Positions 24,962 to 33,013 of a stretch of DNA of 64,000 nt are shown in pieces (position 1 is the first letter of the stretch; every line of letters starts with the position of its first letter). This DNA comes from Tectiglobus sp965247245 (GTDB lineage Bacteria > Pseudomonadota > Alphaproteobacteria > Rhizobiales > Hyphomicrobiaceae). The DNA lies in contig CBDFGV010000003.1 in assembly GCA_965247245.1 (NCBI GenBank), positions 3,348,001 to 3,412,000 of the forward strand, read 5' to 3'. The position numbers and the translations under genes are program-made. The notes beneath the pieces are model-generated. The model had not been told where the DNA came from and did no database searches. It saw only the letters and a program-made list of their open reading frames with translations.

Positions 24962-26203
24962 CTAGCCGTCCTGGGACGGCAAACCGACGCCGGCAATCAC
25001 GCCGTCCTTTGCCAGCTGCTCTAGCTCATCTTGGCGCAAGCCGGCACTAGAAAGCACCTCTATTGTACTTTCGCCAAGTCGCTGCGGCGCATCCAAGTCC
25101 CGCGCCTCCTGCCCAACGGACTTAAAGGCCAGACCCGGCACATCGATTTTCTCATCCATGCCTTGGGCAACGACTTTGTCCATCAAGCCGATCGCTGCGA
25201 CCTGCGGATGCGATACAATATCACTCACGCTCCGCACTTTCCCAGCCGGTACGGAAGCAGCTGAGAGTTTCTCCTCCCAAGCGAGAGCCGAGTCCTTGAG
25301 AAAAGCCTCGGTCAACGCATCGCGTGAGTTCTTCTTCTGGGCAAGCGAGAGTTCGCCGCGAGCCCGGACAATCGACAGTTCTTCTTCAAGCGTCGTGATA
25401 CCGAGCGTGCCGATCAGGCTTGCCGCCTGTGCGGTAGTATTGGCAGTCACGACCAGCTGGCCATCCTTGGTATCAAACCGACCGGCGAACGGACTGTCGC
25501 TAAATGGCTGATTACCCATCAACGCCCGTTGTTCACCCGTGGTCTGGTATTCCACGGCAGCAGCACCCAACACTGGCAATGTCGACGCCAGCATCGTGAC
25601 GTGAACGTGCTGACCTTGGCCCGTTACACTTCGATTGTAGAGTGCACTCATGACTGCGAACGCACCATTCAAACCGGTGAGGTAATCTGTAATGGGAATC
25701 CCCATCCGCAACGGCCCGCTGTCCTCGGTGCCTGTCACGCTCATAAGCCCGCTCACGCCTTGCACGATATGATCGTAGGCGGGCGCATCACGCATTGGAC
25801 CATCATGACCATAGCCCGTTAGACTGCAGTAAATGATGTCGTCCTTGACCGCACGGATCGCGTCGTAACCAAGGCCCAACTGCTCCATCACTCCGGGTCG
25901 GAAGTTCTCAAGCATGACATCCGAAGTAGCAGCCAGCCTCTTGGCAATCTCAATGCCGCGTGGGTCCTTGAAGTTCAACTGAATGCAGGACTTGCCTGCA
26001 TTCTGACTGACAAATGATGCGCCCAGTCCGGCCGCTTTCATCTCATCGTTGCCGCCGTGATAGCGAACAAAGTCCTCGCCCTTGATCCGGTCAATGCGGA
26101 TGACTTCTGCGCCCAGCAGGCACAGCTGGTACGATGCGAAGGGCCCGGCGACGACATGGCTCGCATCAAGAACGCGAATACCTTTGAGCGGTTGCAACGA
26201 CAA
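24962..26203 (-). CDS. CaiB/BaiF family CoA-transferase
   Basis: 413-residue class III CoA-transferase. It has the N-terminal PLKGIRVLDASHVVAGPF, LNFKDPRG, the FRPGVMEQLGLGYDA region and the catalytic aspartate in GIPITDYLTGL (about 170). It moves CoA between carboxylic acids. The start is a TTG close after CAGGAGA; a second TTG 6 nt further in has better spacing to that site. It follows the methylglyoxal-synthase fusion gene on the same strand after 30 nt, so it is likely part of that transcript. Confidence 0.9.
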   Translation of the reverse strand: MSLQPLKGIRVLDASHVVAGPFASYQLCLLGAEVIRIDRIKGEDFVRYHGGNDEMKAAGLGASFVSQNAGKSCIQLNFKDPRGIEIAKRLAATSDVMLENFRPGVMEQLGLGYDAIRAVKDDIIYCSLTGYGHDGPMRDAPAYDHIVQGVSGLMSVTGTEDSGPLRMGIPITDYLTGLNGAFAVMSALYNRSVTGQGQHVHVTMLASTLPVLGAAAVEYQTTGEQRALMGNQPFSDSPFAGRFDTKDGQLVVTANTTAQAASLIGTLGITTLEEELSIVRARGELSLAQKKNSRDALTEAFLKDSALAWEEKLSAASVPAGKVRSVSDIVSHPQVAAIGLMDKVVAQGMDEKIDVPGLAFKSVGQEARDLDAPQRLGESTIEVLSSAGLRQDELEQLAKDGVIAGVGLPSQDG

Positions 26204-26233
26204 TCTCCTGGTAAAGCGGGGTTCACGACTGCA

Positions 26234-27304
26234 CTAGTTTATACGTGTCAGGTTCGCAGCGACAATCAGATCAGCCGCCGTCGCGCTCAGCGCCAACGGC
26301 ATGTCATGCATGGTTGCAAGGCGTGTCAGGGCCTGCAGGTCGACATCGTTGGGCTGCGCTTGGGGATCAGCAAAGAACACAACAGCATCCAGCTCGCCAG
26401 TCGCAATCATCGCACTGAGCTGCTGATCACCACCGCGCGTGCCCCGATGAAGGCGGTGGATAGCGAGTTCCGGATGCGTCTTTTGCAGCATCACACCTGT
26501 TCCACCTGTGCAGATAAGTCGATGGCTCTGCAGGGCCTTTGCATGACGCGCAACCCAGGCAGCCAATTGCGATTTCCTGCCGTTGTGCGCAACGACACCG
26601 ATGCGTTTCGGCGCCGTCGACAACCGCGATGCGTTGAGCGTGATCGACAGGATCGACTGGACTTGTGCCGTCAGGCCCTCGCCTTCGGCGGGAAACTCAC
26701 CGCTTAAAGCCGCGGTTCCGACGGTGAACCCGGTCGCGCCTGCTTCCGCAACGGTATTAACGCGCTCTGCGCTGTCGATGCTTCCGGCAACAACCACCGG
26801 CTTCTCAGTGGCATCACAGACCGCCCGCATTAGCGCGGGGACATCGCCGGCAAACCTGTAGGCTAGAAGGTCCAACCCATGCACACCTTCCAGGTCCGTC
26901 AGCGCGCGCGCACTCTCGGCAATCTCTGCAATCGTCCCTTCGAGCACGCTCGGGTGACCGACGATCTTGCCGGGGAAGGGGAAATAGCGGATTGGATGGG
27001 ACTTAATGATCGGCACGACATCTTCCGCCCGCGTACCGCCGAGCAAACAATCGACATCAAGCTCCACCGCCGCCTTCGCCGACGTCAGCTCACTATCGGC
27101 ATCCAGGCTCACCACTTCGAGGTAGGATCGACCACCGGCGGCCCGAATCTCATCGGCGAGGACTTTCAGTTCGGGTAGCGGTAGACCAATGTCTTTGAAG
27201 CCGATATGGCGGGCGCCGCCAGCCAAAACCTCATCCAACCTCTTGCGAGCATCCGGCACGGTGCTGTCATTGGCCGTCAGCATGAAAATGAAATTGAAGC
27301 TCAT
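26234..27304 (-). CDS. TIM-barrel / methylglyoxal-synthase fusion protein
   Basis: 356 residues in two domains. Residues 1-225 look like a small phosphate-binding TIM barrel (HisA/TrpF-like), with VVAGSIDSAERVN and ATGFTVGTAAL at the phosphate-binding end. Residues 233-350 match methylglyoxal synthase: VVAHNGRKSQ, TGGTG, RGGDQQ, FFADP and a final ATAADLIV. Methylglyoxal synthase turns dihydroxyacetone phosphate into methylglyoxal. Of the E. coli key residues, His19, Lys23, Asp71, Asp91 and Asp101 have equivalents (240, 244, 293, 313, 322). Asp20 and His98 are replaced by Asn241 and Asn319, with a one-residue deletion before the latter. The start overlaps the pdxA stop (ATGA). Confidence 0.85.
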   Translation of the reverse strand: MSFNFIFMLTANDSTVPDARKRLDEVLAGGARHIGFKDIGLPLPELKVLADEIRAAGGRSYLEVVSLDADSELTSAKAAVELDVDCLLGGTRAEDVVPIIKSHPIRYFPFPGKIVGHPSVLEGTIAEIAESARALTDLEGVHGLDLLAYRFAGDVPALMRAVCDATEKPVVVAGSIDSAERVNTVAEAGATGFTVGTAALSGEFPAEGEGLTAQVQSILSITLNASRLSTAPKRIGVVAHNGRKSQLAAWVARHAKALQSHRLICTGGTGVMLQKTHPELAIHRLHRGTRGGDQQLSAMIATGELDAVVFFADPQAQPNDVDLQALTRLATMHDMPLALSATAADLIVAANLTRIN

Positions 27305-28305
27305 GAGCTCACCCCGCTGCGTGCCCGCACAAGTTTGTCGGCCTGAACGACCGCCATCCGCAGGCTGGCGGCATCCGCGATCCCTTGACCAGCGATGTCG
27401 AAGGCCGTGCCATGATCCGGACTGGTTCGAACGAAGGGCAATCCAAGCGTGATGTTTACACCGTTCTCGATGCCCAAATACTTCACGGGTATCAAACCCT
27501 GATCATGGTATTGCGCAACCACGACATCGAATCTGCCCGCACGTGCCTGCATGAAGACCGTATCGCCCGGCCACGGACCGCTGACGTCGATGCCTGCGCT
27601 ACGCGCCTCCTCGATGGCCGGCGAGATGATCTCGATTTCCTCTTGCCCGAACAAGCCGCTCTCACCGGCATGAGGGTTAAGCCCGGCTACCGCGACACGT
27701 GGTTTCTCGATGCCGAACTCCCGCGTACCGTCGTGCGCAAGCTGGATGGCACTCATAACAGCCGCCTTATCAATCCGATCGATGGCTTCCCGCAGCGAGC
27801 AATGGATGGTCACCAACACAACTCGCAGTTCATCGTTGGCCAACATCATGGCGGACTTCGCCGCTCCACCGAAGTCGGCCAGCATCTCAGTATGGCCGGG
27901 GTACTTGATGCCGGCAGCAAACAGCGCTTCCTTGTTGATCGGCGCTGTTACGATCGCGCCAATGTCTCCGGCTTTGGCAAATTCGATTGCAGTGCGAATA
28001 TAGTCATAAGCCGCCTGCCCGCATTGCCCATCGACCTGGCCAATCGCAACATCGCCGAGTGCCTGACCGGCCGGAAGGACTGCAACTTGGTCAGGAACCT
28101 CGAGCGCAACCTTCGGCTCAGCGATGGTCTCAATTCCAATGCCGAGTCCCATTTGCTCTGCCAGCGATCTGAGATAATCAGGATCACCGATTATGAATGG
28201 CCGCACCGGCAGCGACGGGTCGCCGGCTACCTTCAGGGATATCTCGGGTCCGATACCGGCAGGATCGCCCATCGTAATTGCGATTGGTACATTATCGCTG
28301 GTCAT
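27301..28305 (-). CDS. pdxA: 4-hydroxythreonine-4-phosphate dehydrogenase family (PdxA/PdxA2)
   Basis: 334-residue PdxA-fold dehydrogenase: ITMGDPAGIGPEI at the start, TAPINKEAL, and metal-site histidines in YPGHTEML, VTIHCSLREA and AQYHDQGLIPVKYL. PdxA oxidises 4-phosphohydroxythreonine for vitamin B6; the PdxA2 branch oxidises and decarboxylates D-threonate- or D-erythronate-type 4-phosphates to dihydroxyacetone phosphate. Sequence alone does not decide. The coupled methylglyoxal-synthase-domain gene (dihydroxyacetone phosphate user) and an OtnI/DenD pair elsewhere in the window make the PdxA2 role attractive. Divergent from the TrpF-like gene with 72 nt between. Confidence 0.88.
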   Translation of the reverse strand: MTSDNVPIAITMGDPAGIGPEISLKVAGDPSLPVRPFIIGDPDYLRSLAEQMGLGIGIETIAEPKVALEVPDQVAVLPAGQALGDVAIGQVDGQCGQAAYDYIRTAIEFAKAGDIGAIVTAPINKEALFAAGIKYPGHTEMLADFGGAAKSAMMLANDELRVVLVTIHCSLREAIDRIDKAAVMSAIQLAHDGTREFGIEKPRVAVAGLNPHAGESGLFGQEEIEIISPAIEEARSAGIDVSGPWPGDTVFMQARAGRFDVVVAQYHDQGLIPVKYLGIENGVNITLGLPFVRTSPDHGTAFDIAGQGIADAASLRMAVVQADKLVRARSGVSS

Positions 28306-28377
28306 GCTTTGATGATCTCAAACCTTCACTTGTCGCATTACATAGCACCGTTTTGCAGCGGTGTAAGGAGCGCATCG

Positions 28378-29106
28378 ATGGTCAATGCCACGCAGACAGG
28401 TCTCATCCACATCGCAGGCGTCATTGATCGCGAAGAAGCGGAACTGCTGATCTCCTGCGGCGCAAAGCACCTCGGTTTCCCATTGGTGCTCGGCCACCAC
28501 AAGGAAGACCTGACACACGATGCGGCTGCCGCCATCGTCGCAGAGTTTGGTGATCAGGCCGAATTCTTTTTGATAACCTACCTGACGCGTGCGGAGGATA
28601 TCATTGACCTCTGCCAGACATTGCAGGTGCGTGGTGTGCAACTTCACAACGAGATTGCGCCGAACGAAGTCGCCAGACTACGTCAACTGTCACCCGGACT
28701 GCACATCATCAAGAGCATCATCATCAGTCCTGATGCACAGATGCAGCACGTCGCAGACATTGACGGATACAGTCCCCACGTCGACGCCTTCATTACGGAT
28801 ACTCATGATCCAGCCACCGGCGCCACCGGAGCAACAGGAAAGACTCATGATTGGAAGATCAGCCGCCACATCGTGCAGATCTCACCGCGCCCGGTCATCC
28901 TGGCAGGCGGCCTCAACCCCGGCAATGTGAAAGCCGCCATCGCACAGGTGAGGCCAGCGGGCGTCGACGTTCATACCGGAATTGAAGGGCCGGACGGGCG
29001 CAAGGACCGCAGCAAAACTCGGCGCTTCATCGAGCATGCCCGTGAAGGTTACGCCGAGCTTCCGGGCGAAGCGATATCCTCCGCGCCGAAAGCCTTCGAT
29101 ACCTAG
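28378..29106 (+). CDS. Phosphoribosylanthranilate isomerase (TrpF)-like protein
   Basis: 242-residue TIM barrel of the TrpF type: GLIHIAGVIDREEAELLISC at the start, GVQLHNEI in the middle, KTHDWKISRHIV and the phosphate-binding PVILAGGLNPGNVKAAI and GVDVHTGIEG at the end. TrpF isomerises phosphoribosylanthranilate. Here no trp genes are nearby, and the N-terminus (GLIHIAG instead of the usual KICG) differs, so a paralogue with another phosphosugar substrate is likely. ATG 28378 is chosen for its AAGGAG at 28365-28370. The open frame extends upstream only as antisense of pdxA. The stop codon overlaps that of the convergent ATP-grasp gene within CTAG. Confidence 0.82.
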   Translation: MVNATQTGLIHIAGVIDREEAELLISCGAKHLGFPLVLGHHKEDLTHDAAAAIVAEFGDQAEFFLITYLTRAEDIIDLCQTLQVRGVQLHNEIAPNEVARLRQLSPGLHIIKSIIISPDAQMQHVADIDGYSPHVDAFITDTHDPATGATGATGKTHDWKISRHIVQISPRPVILAGGLNPGNVKAAIAQVRPAGVDVHTGIEGPDGRKDRSKTRRFIEHAREGYAELPGEAISSAPKAFDT

Positions 29107-30104
29107 GCGGCTACTCGCCCGCTCAAGGCATACTGCTCATCGAGCAGCCCGGTCAGGTAACCGGCAATGGCACCCATACCGCTCATGCCAACTTTGGCTT
29201 CCGCTGCCGGATTGTAGTTCGTATTGGTGTTCACGTCATAAGTGAAGGCATTGCCTTGCCCATCGACGATGAACTCGATACCGGCGATCTGGATGTCATT
29301 GGCCGCAAGAAACTTCTCCCACAGCGGGATAAGAGGATCATTGAACCCTTCGACAATCTCGAATTTGTTCTGGCTTTGCGGCGCAGCGCACACCGCCGTG
29401 TCATCGCCAAGCTGACAGACGTCAGCGGGGCATAGCTCGAAGCCGTCCGACGTATCGACCCTCACAGCATAAAGGAATTTCCCACCGACAAACTCGACCC
29501 GTGTAATGAAAGGCTCAGGCGCTTCGATGTAGCGTTGAACCAGCGTTATCCCATCGATGGATTGCGTAAACGCTGGACTGGCGAGGTGCTCCTGAAGCGC
29601 ATCCTGAGATCGGAGTAGCTGTACGCCCAAGCCTTTGCCGGCGCGGTTGTGTTTCAGAATCAATGGGAACCCGAGACGGCCCGCAGCTTCCCTGATGAGA
29701 TCCGGACCAACGGCGGCAATCGTCTCCGGCGTGCGAATATCAAATGCCCGGAGCGCCTGATACTGAGCCACCTTTGAAACTTCCAATTGCAATGCCCGCT
29801 CACCATTCGCAACGGTCCGTCCATGAGCTTTGAGCCAGGCCAATGTCGCGCCGGCCAGTTCCGGTGCATAGCGATGTCCCCGCGTGTGTGAAGACGCACT
29901 CATACGATTGTAGAACACACCTTCCGGAGGTGATTGTGTCAGGTCTACGAGCCCATCGCGCAGGTGCCACTCTTCAAACGGGGTACAAAGCGCCTCGAAC
30001 GCTGTCCGCAGCGGCTCCACCCACTCGTCATTCTCGTGGATCACGAAGACTTTCGGTTCTTCTGCAGACGTCGCGTCGAGGGGCATGGCACTGTTCCTGC
30101 TCAT
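29103..30104 (-). CDS. ATP-grasp family ligase (RimK-like)
   Basis: 333-residue ATP-grasp protein. The ATP-binding lysine region is FPLILKHNRAGKGLGVQLL (about 165-183), the hinge is TLVQRYIEAP, and the metal-binding end is IAGIEFIVDGQGNAFTYDVNTNTNYN (about 274-299; acidic and Asn ligands). Such enzymes join a carboxylate to an amine or thiol with ATP. The N-terminal domain carries FYNRMSASSHTRGHRYAPE, seen in RimK/glutathione-synthetase-like proteins. Met7 (position 30086) is an alternative start with AGGA upstream. Convergent with the TrpF-like gene, sharing the CTAG at the stops. Confidence 0.85.
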   Translation of the reverse strand: MSRNSAMPLDATSAEEPKVFVIHENDEWVEPLRTAFEALCTPFEEWHLRDGLVDLTQSPPEGVFYNRMSASSHTRGHRYAPELAGATLAWLKAHGRTVANGERALQLEVSKVAQYQALRAFDIRTPETIAAVGPDLIREAAGRLGFPLILKHNRAGKGLGVQLLRSQDALQEHLASPAFTQSIDGITLVQRYIEAPEPFITRVEFVGGKFLYAVRVDTSDGFELCPADVCQLGDDTAVCAAPQSQNKFEIVEGFNDPLIPLWEKFLAANDIQIAGIEFIVDGQGNAFTYDVNTNTNYNPAAEAKVGMSGMGAIAGYLTGLLDEQYALSGRVAA

Positions 30105-30416
30105 CAGGTTTCATGGATTACGTGCCACTAGACATAGGCCATTCCGCTCGCGGTTGAGCCGGCCATCACCAAATAAAAACGCCATGCTCAAATCGGCCTA
30201 ACGTGTTGGAATATCGTTCTTTCATCTGCTGATCGTCAGCAAACTCATCCTGCGATTTTCTGGGGCATCTACAGCCCATTCAGCAGACTGCGCAGCCGCA
30301 TCGCGCACAACGACTATCCCCATCCGGAAAACAGTTGTTTCAAATTCGGATATAAGCCGCCACACTAAGCCTGCCGAATCATGCACAAATTAACCGCATG
30401 AGCTAGGAGGAACGTC
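30105..30416. promoter_or_regulatory. Intergenic region upstream of glsB-like gene
   Basis: 312 bp between the divergent ATP-grasp and GlsB-type genes, without a credible gene. It contains a small dyad GCTGA-TCG-TCAGC (30228-30240). No clear sigma-70 or EcfG-type (GGAAC/CGTT) promoter pair could be identified by eye, although GlsB genes are commonly stress-controlled. Confidence 0.4.
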
Positions 30417-30665
30417 ATGGATCCAGTTGCAATCATTATTATGCTTCTTGTCGGTGCAGTCGCCGGCTGGTTGGCCGGTCAGATCATGAAAGGCGCCGGT
30501 TTCGGATTAATCGGCAACATCATTGTAGGTATTCTGGGTGCCATCATTGCAGGTTTCTTGCTGCCAGGTTTCATGCCCATTGGCGGCCTTGTCGGATCGA
30601 TCATAAGCGCAACCATAGGCGCGTTGATCCTGCTCTTTATCGTCGGCCTGCTGAAGCGCGCCTGA
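30417..30665 (+). CDS. GlsB/YeaQ/YmgE family stress-response membrane protein
   Basis: 82-residue, glycine-rich inner-membrane protein with three hydrophobic helices and the family hallmarks AGWLAGQIMKGAGFGLIGNI and GILGAIIAGF. The ATG is preceded by an ideal AGGAGG at 30405-30411. Members are induced by acid, osmotic or general stress, but their molecular role is unclear. The gene is monocistronic: it has its own upstream region and an intrinsic terminator 32 nt after its stop. Confidence 0.93.
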   Translation: MDPVAIIIMLLVGAVAGWLAGQIMKGAGFGLIGNIIVGILGAIIAGFLLPGFMPIGGLVGSIISATIGALILLFIVGLLKRA

Positions 30666-30696
30666 CGATTTTTTGAAGCTAGTACCGAGTGAGAGT

Positions 30697-30726
30697 TTGG
30701 CCGGCGCAGAGCCGGCCAATTTTTTT
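30697..30726 (+). terminator. Intrinsic terminator of the glsB-like gene
   Basis: Perfect 9-bp GC-rich stem (TTGGCCGGC at 30697-30705, GCCGGCCAA at 30711-30719), 5-nt loop, followed by seven T residues (30720-30726). Confidence 0.93.
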
Positions 30727-30761
30727 GCCACCACGTAACTCGTTGAGAGTATGCAGGCACG

Positions 30762-32156
30762 CTATAACCAGACGGGCTTATCTGCACCCAGCGCCGGTGT
30801 CGGTCGCACCCAGCTTGGCCGCGTTTCTGACAACTCGAGGATAGGACCCAGATGTCGGAACTTCCCGGCGTCACCTGTAGTGTCGATCCGGATTTTTTGA
30901 ATAACTTCAGGATCGACATCCGCGCCCGATGGCACACCATCGAGTTTGCCTTGTCGGTAGATGAACATGCCAGACTGGCAAAGCGACACTCGAACATGAT
31001 AGCTGCCACCTTCCCTGGCGCGACGCGCCAGTGCTAGCAGAACGCCGTAGGCACCGAGATAGCCAGTTGTGTAATCACATGCAGCAGCCGGGAGACGCTT
31101 CGGCCCCTCGGCACTGCCTTCGTGACAAATTCCGGTAACCGCTTGACCAATCTGTTCCCAGCCGGCGCGATGGCTAAACGGCCCATCACTCCCGAAACAA
31201 CTGATCGACAGATAGATCAACCCAGGCCGAAGCTCCGCGAGTTCTTCCGGTCCAAATCCATGGCCGGCCAGAATGCCCGGTCGATACCCTTGCGAGAAAA
31301 CGTCAGCTTCGGACACAAGTGTCTTGAGTGTGTCGTGGCCTGCAGCTGATTTCAAATCCAGAAAGCAACTCCGCTTGCCATGGCTTGTGTCGACGACATA
31401 CTCCGGTACTTGTGGCAGCCCATCAGCACCAACCATAAGCACATCGGCGCCATGCTCAGCCAGTGTTCGCGCAGCAATCGGCCCGGCAAGTATGCGCGTC
31501 AGATCAAGCACGCGAGTACCATCGAGTGGTCGCCCCTCAGTCGCAAACGGCTCGGGCTCGCTGTCTCCAATCTTTTCTATTTCGACCAACGGCTTGGCTT
31601 GCAGAACCTGTCCGTGCGGTTCCGCGAGCCAGTCGGCGTTGGAGCGGACCATCGCACCACAGCCGCGGACTTCATCGATCGCCGCTTCCAACTCCAGCGC
31701 ATCCCATTTAGCAACCGCATGCCGCACGCCATCCGCCGACGCCTCACACCCAAGAACACCGAGCACGCGATCGGCCAGATGCGGCAACCCAAAATGTGGC
31801 ATGAAGTGCCGACCATCCTTGGTCGGCCAGGGATTGGTCATCTTGCCGGTCGCTTCACGCCCGGCGTTCACGACCGGCTCAAATCCGCCAGCGCCATCTG
31901 CCTGTTCAAGATACTTGGCACTCTTCAGCGCAGCGGCCGCCCGGCTGACATCAATCGATACGCGTTGCCGTCGCCCGGTCTTCATTTCCCAGATATCGGA
32001 AACAGCGACGCCCACACCAACCAGCACCGACGCACAACATTCACCGATCTTGAACGGCGTGGACAGTACCGGGTCCGCACCCACAACCTCGATCTCTTCG
32101 GCGTCTGGTGACCCGAGCCCTCTTAGACTGAGCACTTCCGACAATGCAGACTTCAC
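30762..32156 (-). CDS. CoA-transferase of CaiB/BaiF type with permuted halves
   Basis: 464-residue class III CoA-transferase-like protein in an unusual order. The first 210 or so residues resemble the middle and C-terminal part of CaiB proteins (GRRQRVSIDVSRAAAAL, then NPWPTKDGRHFM). The typical N-terminal start RPLDGTRVLDLTRILAGP appears only at about 216, and the candidate catalytic aspartate lies near 387 in AAACDYTTGYLGAYG. It starts with GTG at 32156. Last gene of a leftward run that includes a MORN protein, an epoxide-hydrolase-like enzyme, a Rieske ferredoxin and two amidohydrolases, so it probably activates or exchanges CoA on a catabolic acid. Confidence 0.83.
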   Translation of the reverse strand: MKSALSEVLSLRGLGSPDAEEIEVVGADPVLSTPFKIGECCASVLVGVGVAVSDIWEMKTGRRQRVSIDVSRAAAALKSAKYLEQADGAGGFEPVVNAGREATGKMTNPWPTKDGRHFMPHFGLPHLADRVLGVLGCEASADGVRHAVAKWDALELEAAIDEVRGCGAMVRSNADWLAEPHGQVLQAKPLVEIEKIGDSEPEPFATEGRPLDGTRVLDLTRILAGPIAARTLAEHGADVLMVGADGLPQVPEYVVDTSHGKRSCFLDLKSAAGHDTLKTLVSEADVFSQGYRPGILAGHGFGPEELAELRPGLIYLSISCFGSDGPFSHRAGWEQIGQAVTGICHEGSAEGPKRLPAAACDYTTGYLGAYGVLLALARRAREGGSYHVRVSLCQSGMFIYRQGKLDGVPSGADVDPEVIQKIRIDTTGDAGKFRHLGPILELSETRPSWVRPTPALGADKPVWL

Positions 32157-32216
32157 GCGACGTCCTTCTCATTCCCAACGGTCAGACCGTACGTTCGAAC
32201 AGGTGCGTGCCACCTC

Positions 32217-33008
32217 TCAGGATCGACAATCCTGTTGCCTGACGAACAACCAACGCAAACTGCCGTTCAGCATTGAACAGCCATTGCGCCACTCACGTTT
32301 CTCCTCAACACCGTCTGCCGTTGTGAACGTGCCGGCACCGTGCGGTTTTCCGTTACGCCATTGACCCTCATACCGATCGCCCTTTGGGAACGCCACCAGA
32401 CCGCGACCGTGCCGGAGACCGTTTTCGAATTGCCCTTTGTAGTAAGTGCCGCCAACCCAGGCGAAAACACCATCTCCATGGCGCTTGCCGTTCTCGAAGC
32501 GGCCGGCAAAGCGATCACCATTGGAATAGGTGATTGTACCAAGACCGTTCGCCCGCCCGTTCCTGTACTCACCGTCGAACGAAATACCGAGCCGTCGGCC
32601 CCTGTACTGCCACGTCAGTTGCAACTTGCCGCGCCCGCTGGCAACACCATCAACGCACTTGCCATCCCATGTGATGATCTCCTGAGCAACCGGCCGTGAA
32701 TTCCAAACCTTGCAAGCCTGATTGGCAACTGACCGCCACTGCGGTTTGGTCGCCGGATGCGTGCGCGCTATGCGATCGATCAGGTCTTGGTCGATCTCAC
32801 CCGAAACCTCCAGATGCCAGTCACGTTGATAGGCTTCGATAGCCGCGCGCGTTGCGGCATCCAGACGTCCGGTTGCAGCCTTCACACCGTAATTCGCCAG
32901 CCGGTGCTGCAGTGCACGGATCTCGTCCGGCGTTTGCGCGAAAGCCCAAGAAGAGCTTGTTGCCACGAAACTGACCATGAGTGCGGTACGGAGGTTGATC
33001 AGATCCAT
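32217..33008 (-). CDS. Secreted MORN-repeat protein with peptidoglycan-binding-like domain
   Basis: 263 residues: a signal peptide (about 1-24, cut after AFA), a peptidoglycan-binding-1-like helical domain (27-82; RALQHRLANYGV, GRLDAATRAAIEAYQ), then at least four MORN repeats (about 145-232), for example GEYRNGRANGLGTITYSNGD and GQWRNGKPHGAGTF. Five cysteines remain in the mature protein. MORN repeats usually serve as structural or membrane-contact modules, so this is probably a periplasmic scaffold. ATG 33008 follows the epoxide-hydrolase-like gene by 5 nt. Its place among catabolic genes is unexplained. Confidence 0.85.
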   Translation of the reverse strand: MDLINLRTALMVSFVATSSSWAFAQTPDEIRALQHRLANYGVKAATGRLDAATRAAIEAYQRDWHLEVSGEIDQDLIDRIARTHPATKPQWRSVANQACKVWNSRPVAQEIITWDGKCVDGVASGRGKLQLTWQYRGRRLGISFDGEYRNGRANGLGTITYSNGDRFAGRFENGKRHGDGVFAWVGGTYYKGQFENGLRHGRGLVAFPKGDRYEGQWRNGKPHGAGTFTTADGVEEKREWRNGCSMLNGSLRWLFVRQQDCRS

Positions 33009-33013
33009 CAGTC

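Noticed and set aside
27385..28377. Long plus-strand open frame continuous with the TrpF-like gene
   Set aside because: It is exact antisense of pdxA with no domain signal; the TrpF-like gene has a clear AAGGAG and ATG at 28365-28380.
31273..32364. 363-codon plus-strand frame
   Set aside because: Antisense of the CoA-transferase gene with Ser/Pro/Ala-rich shadow composition.
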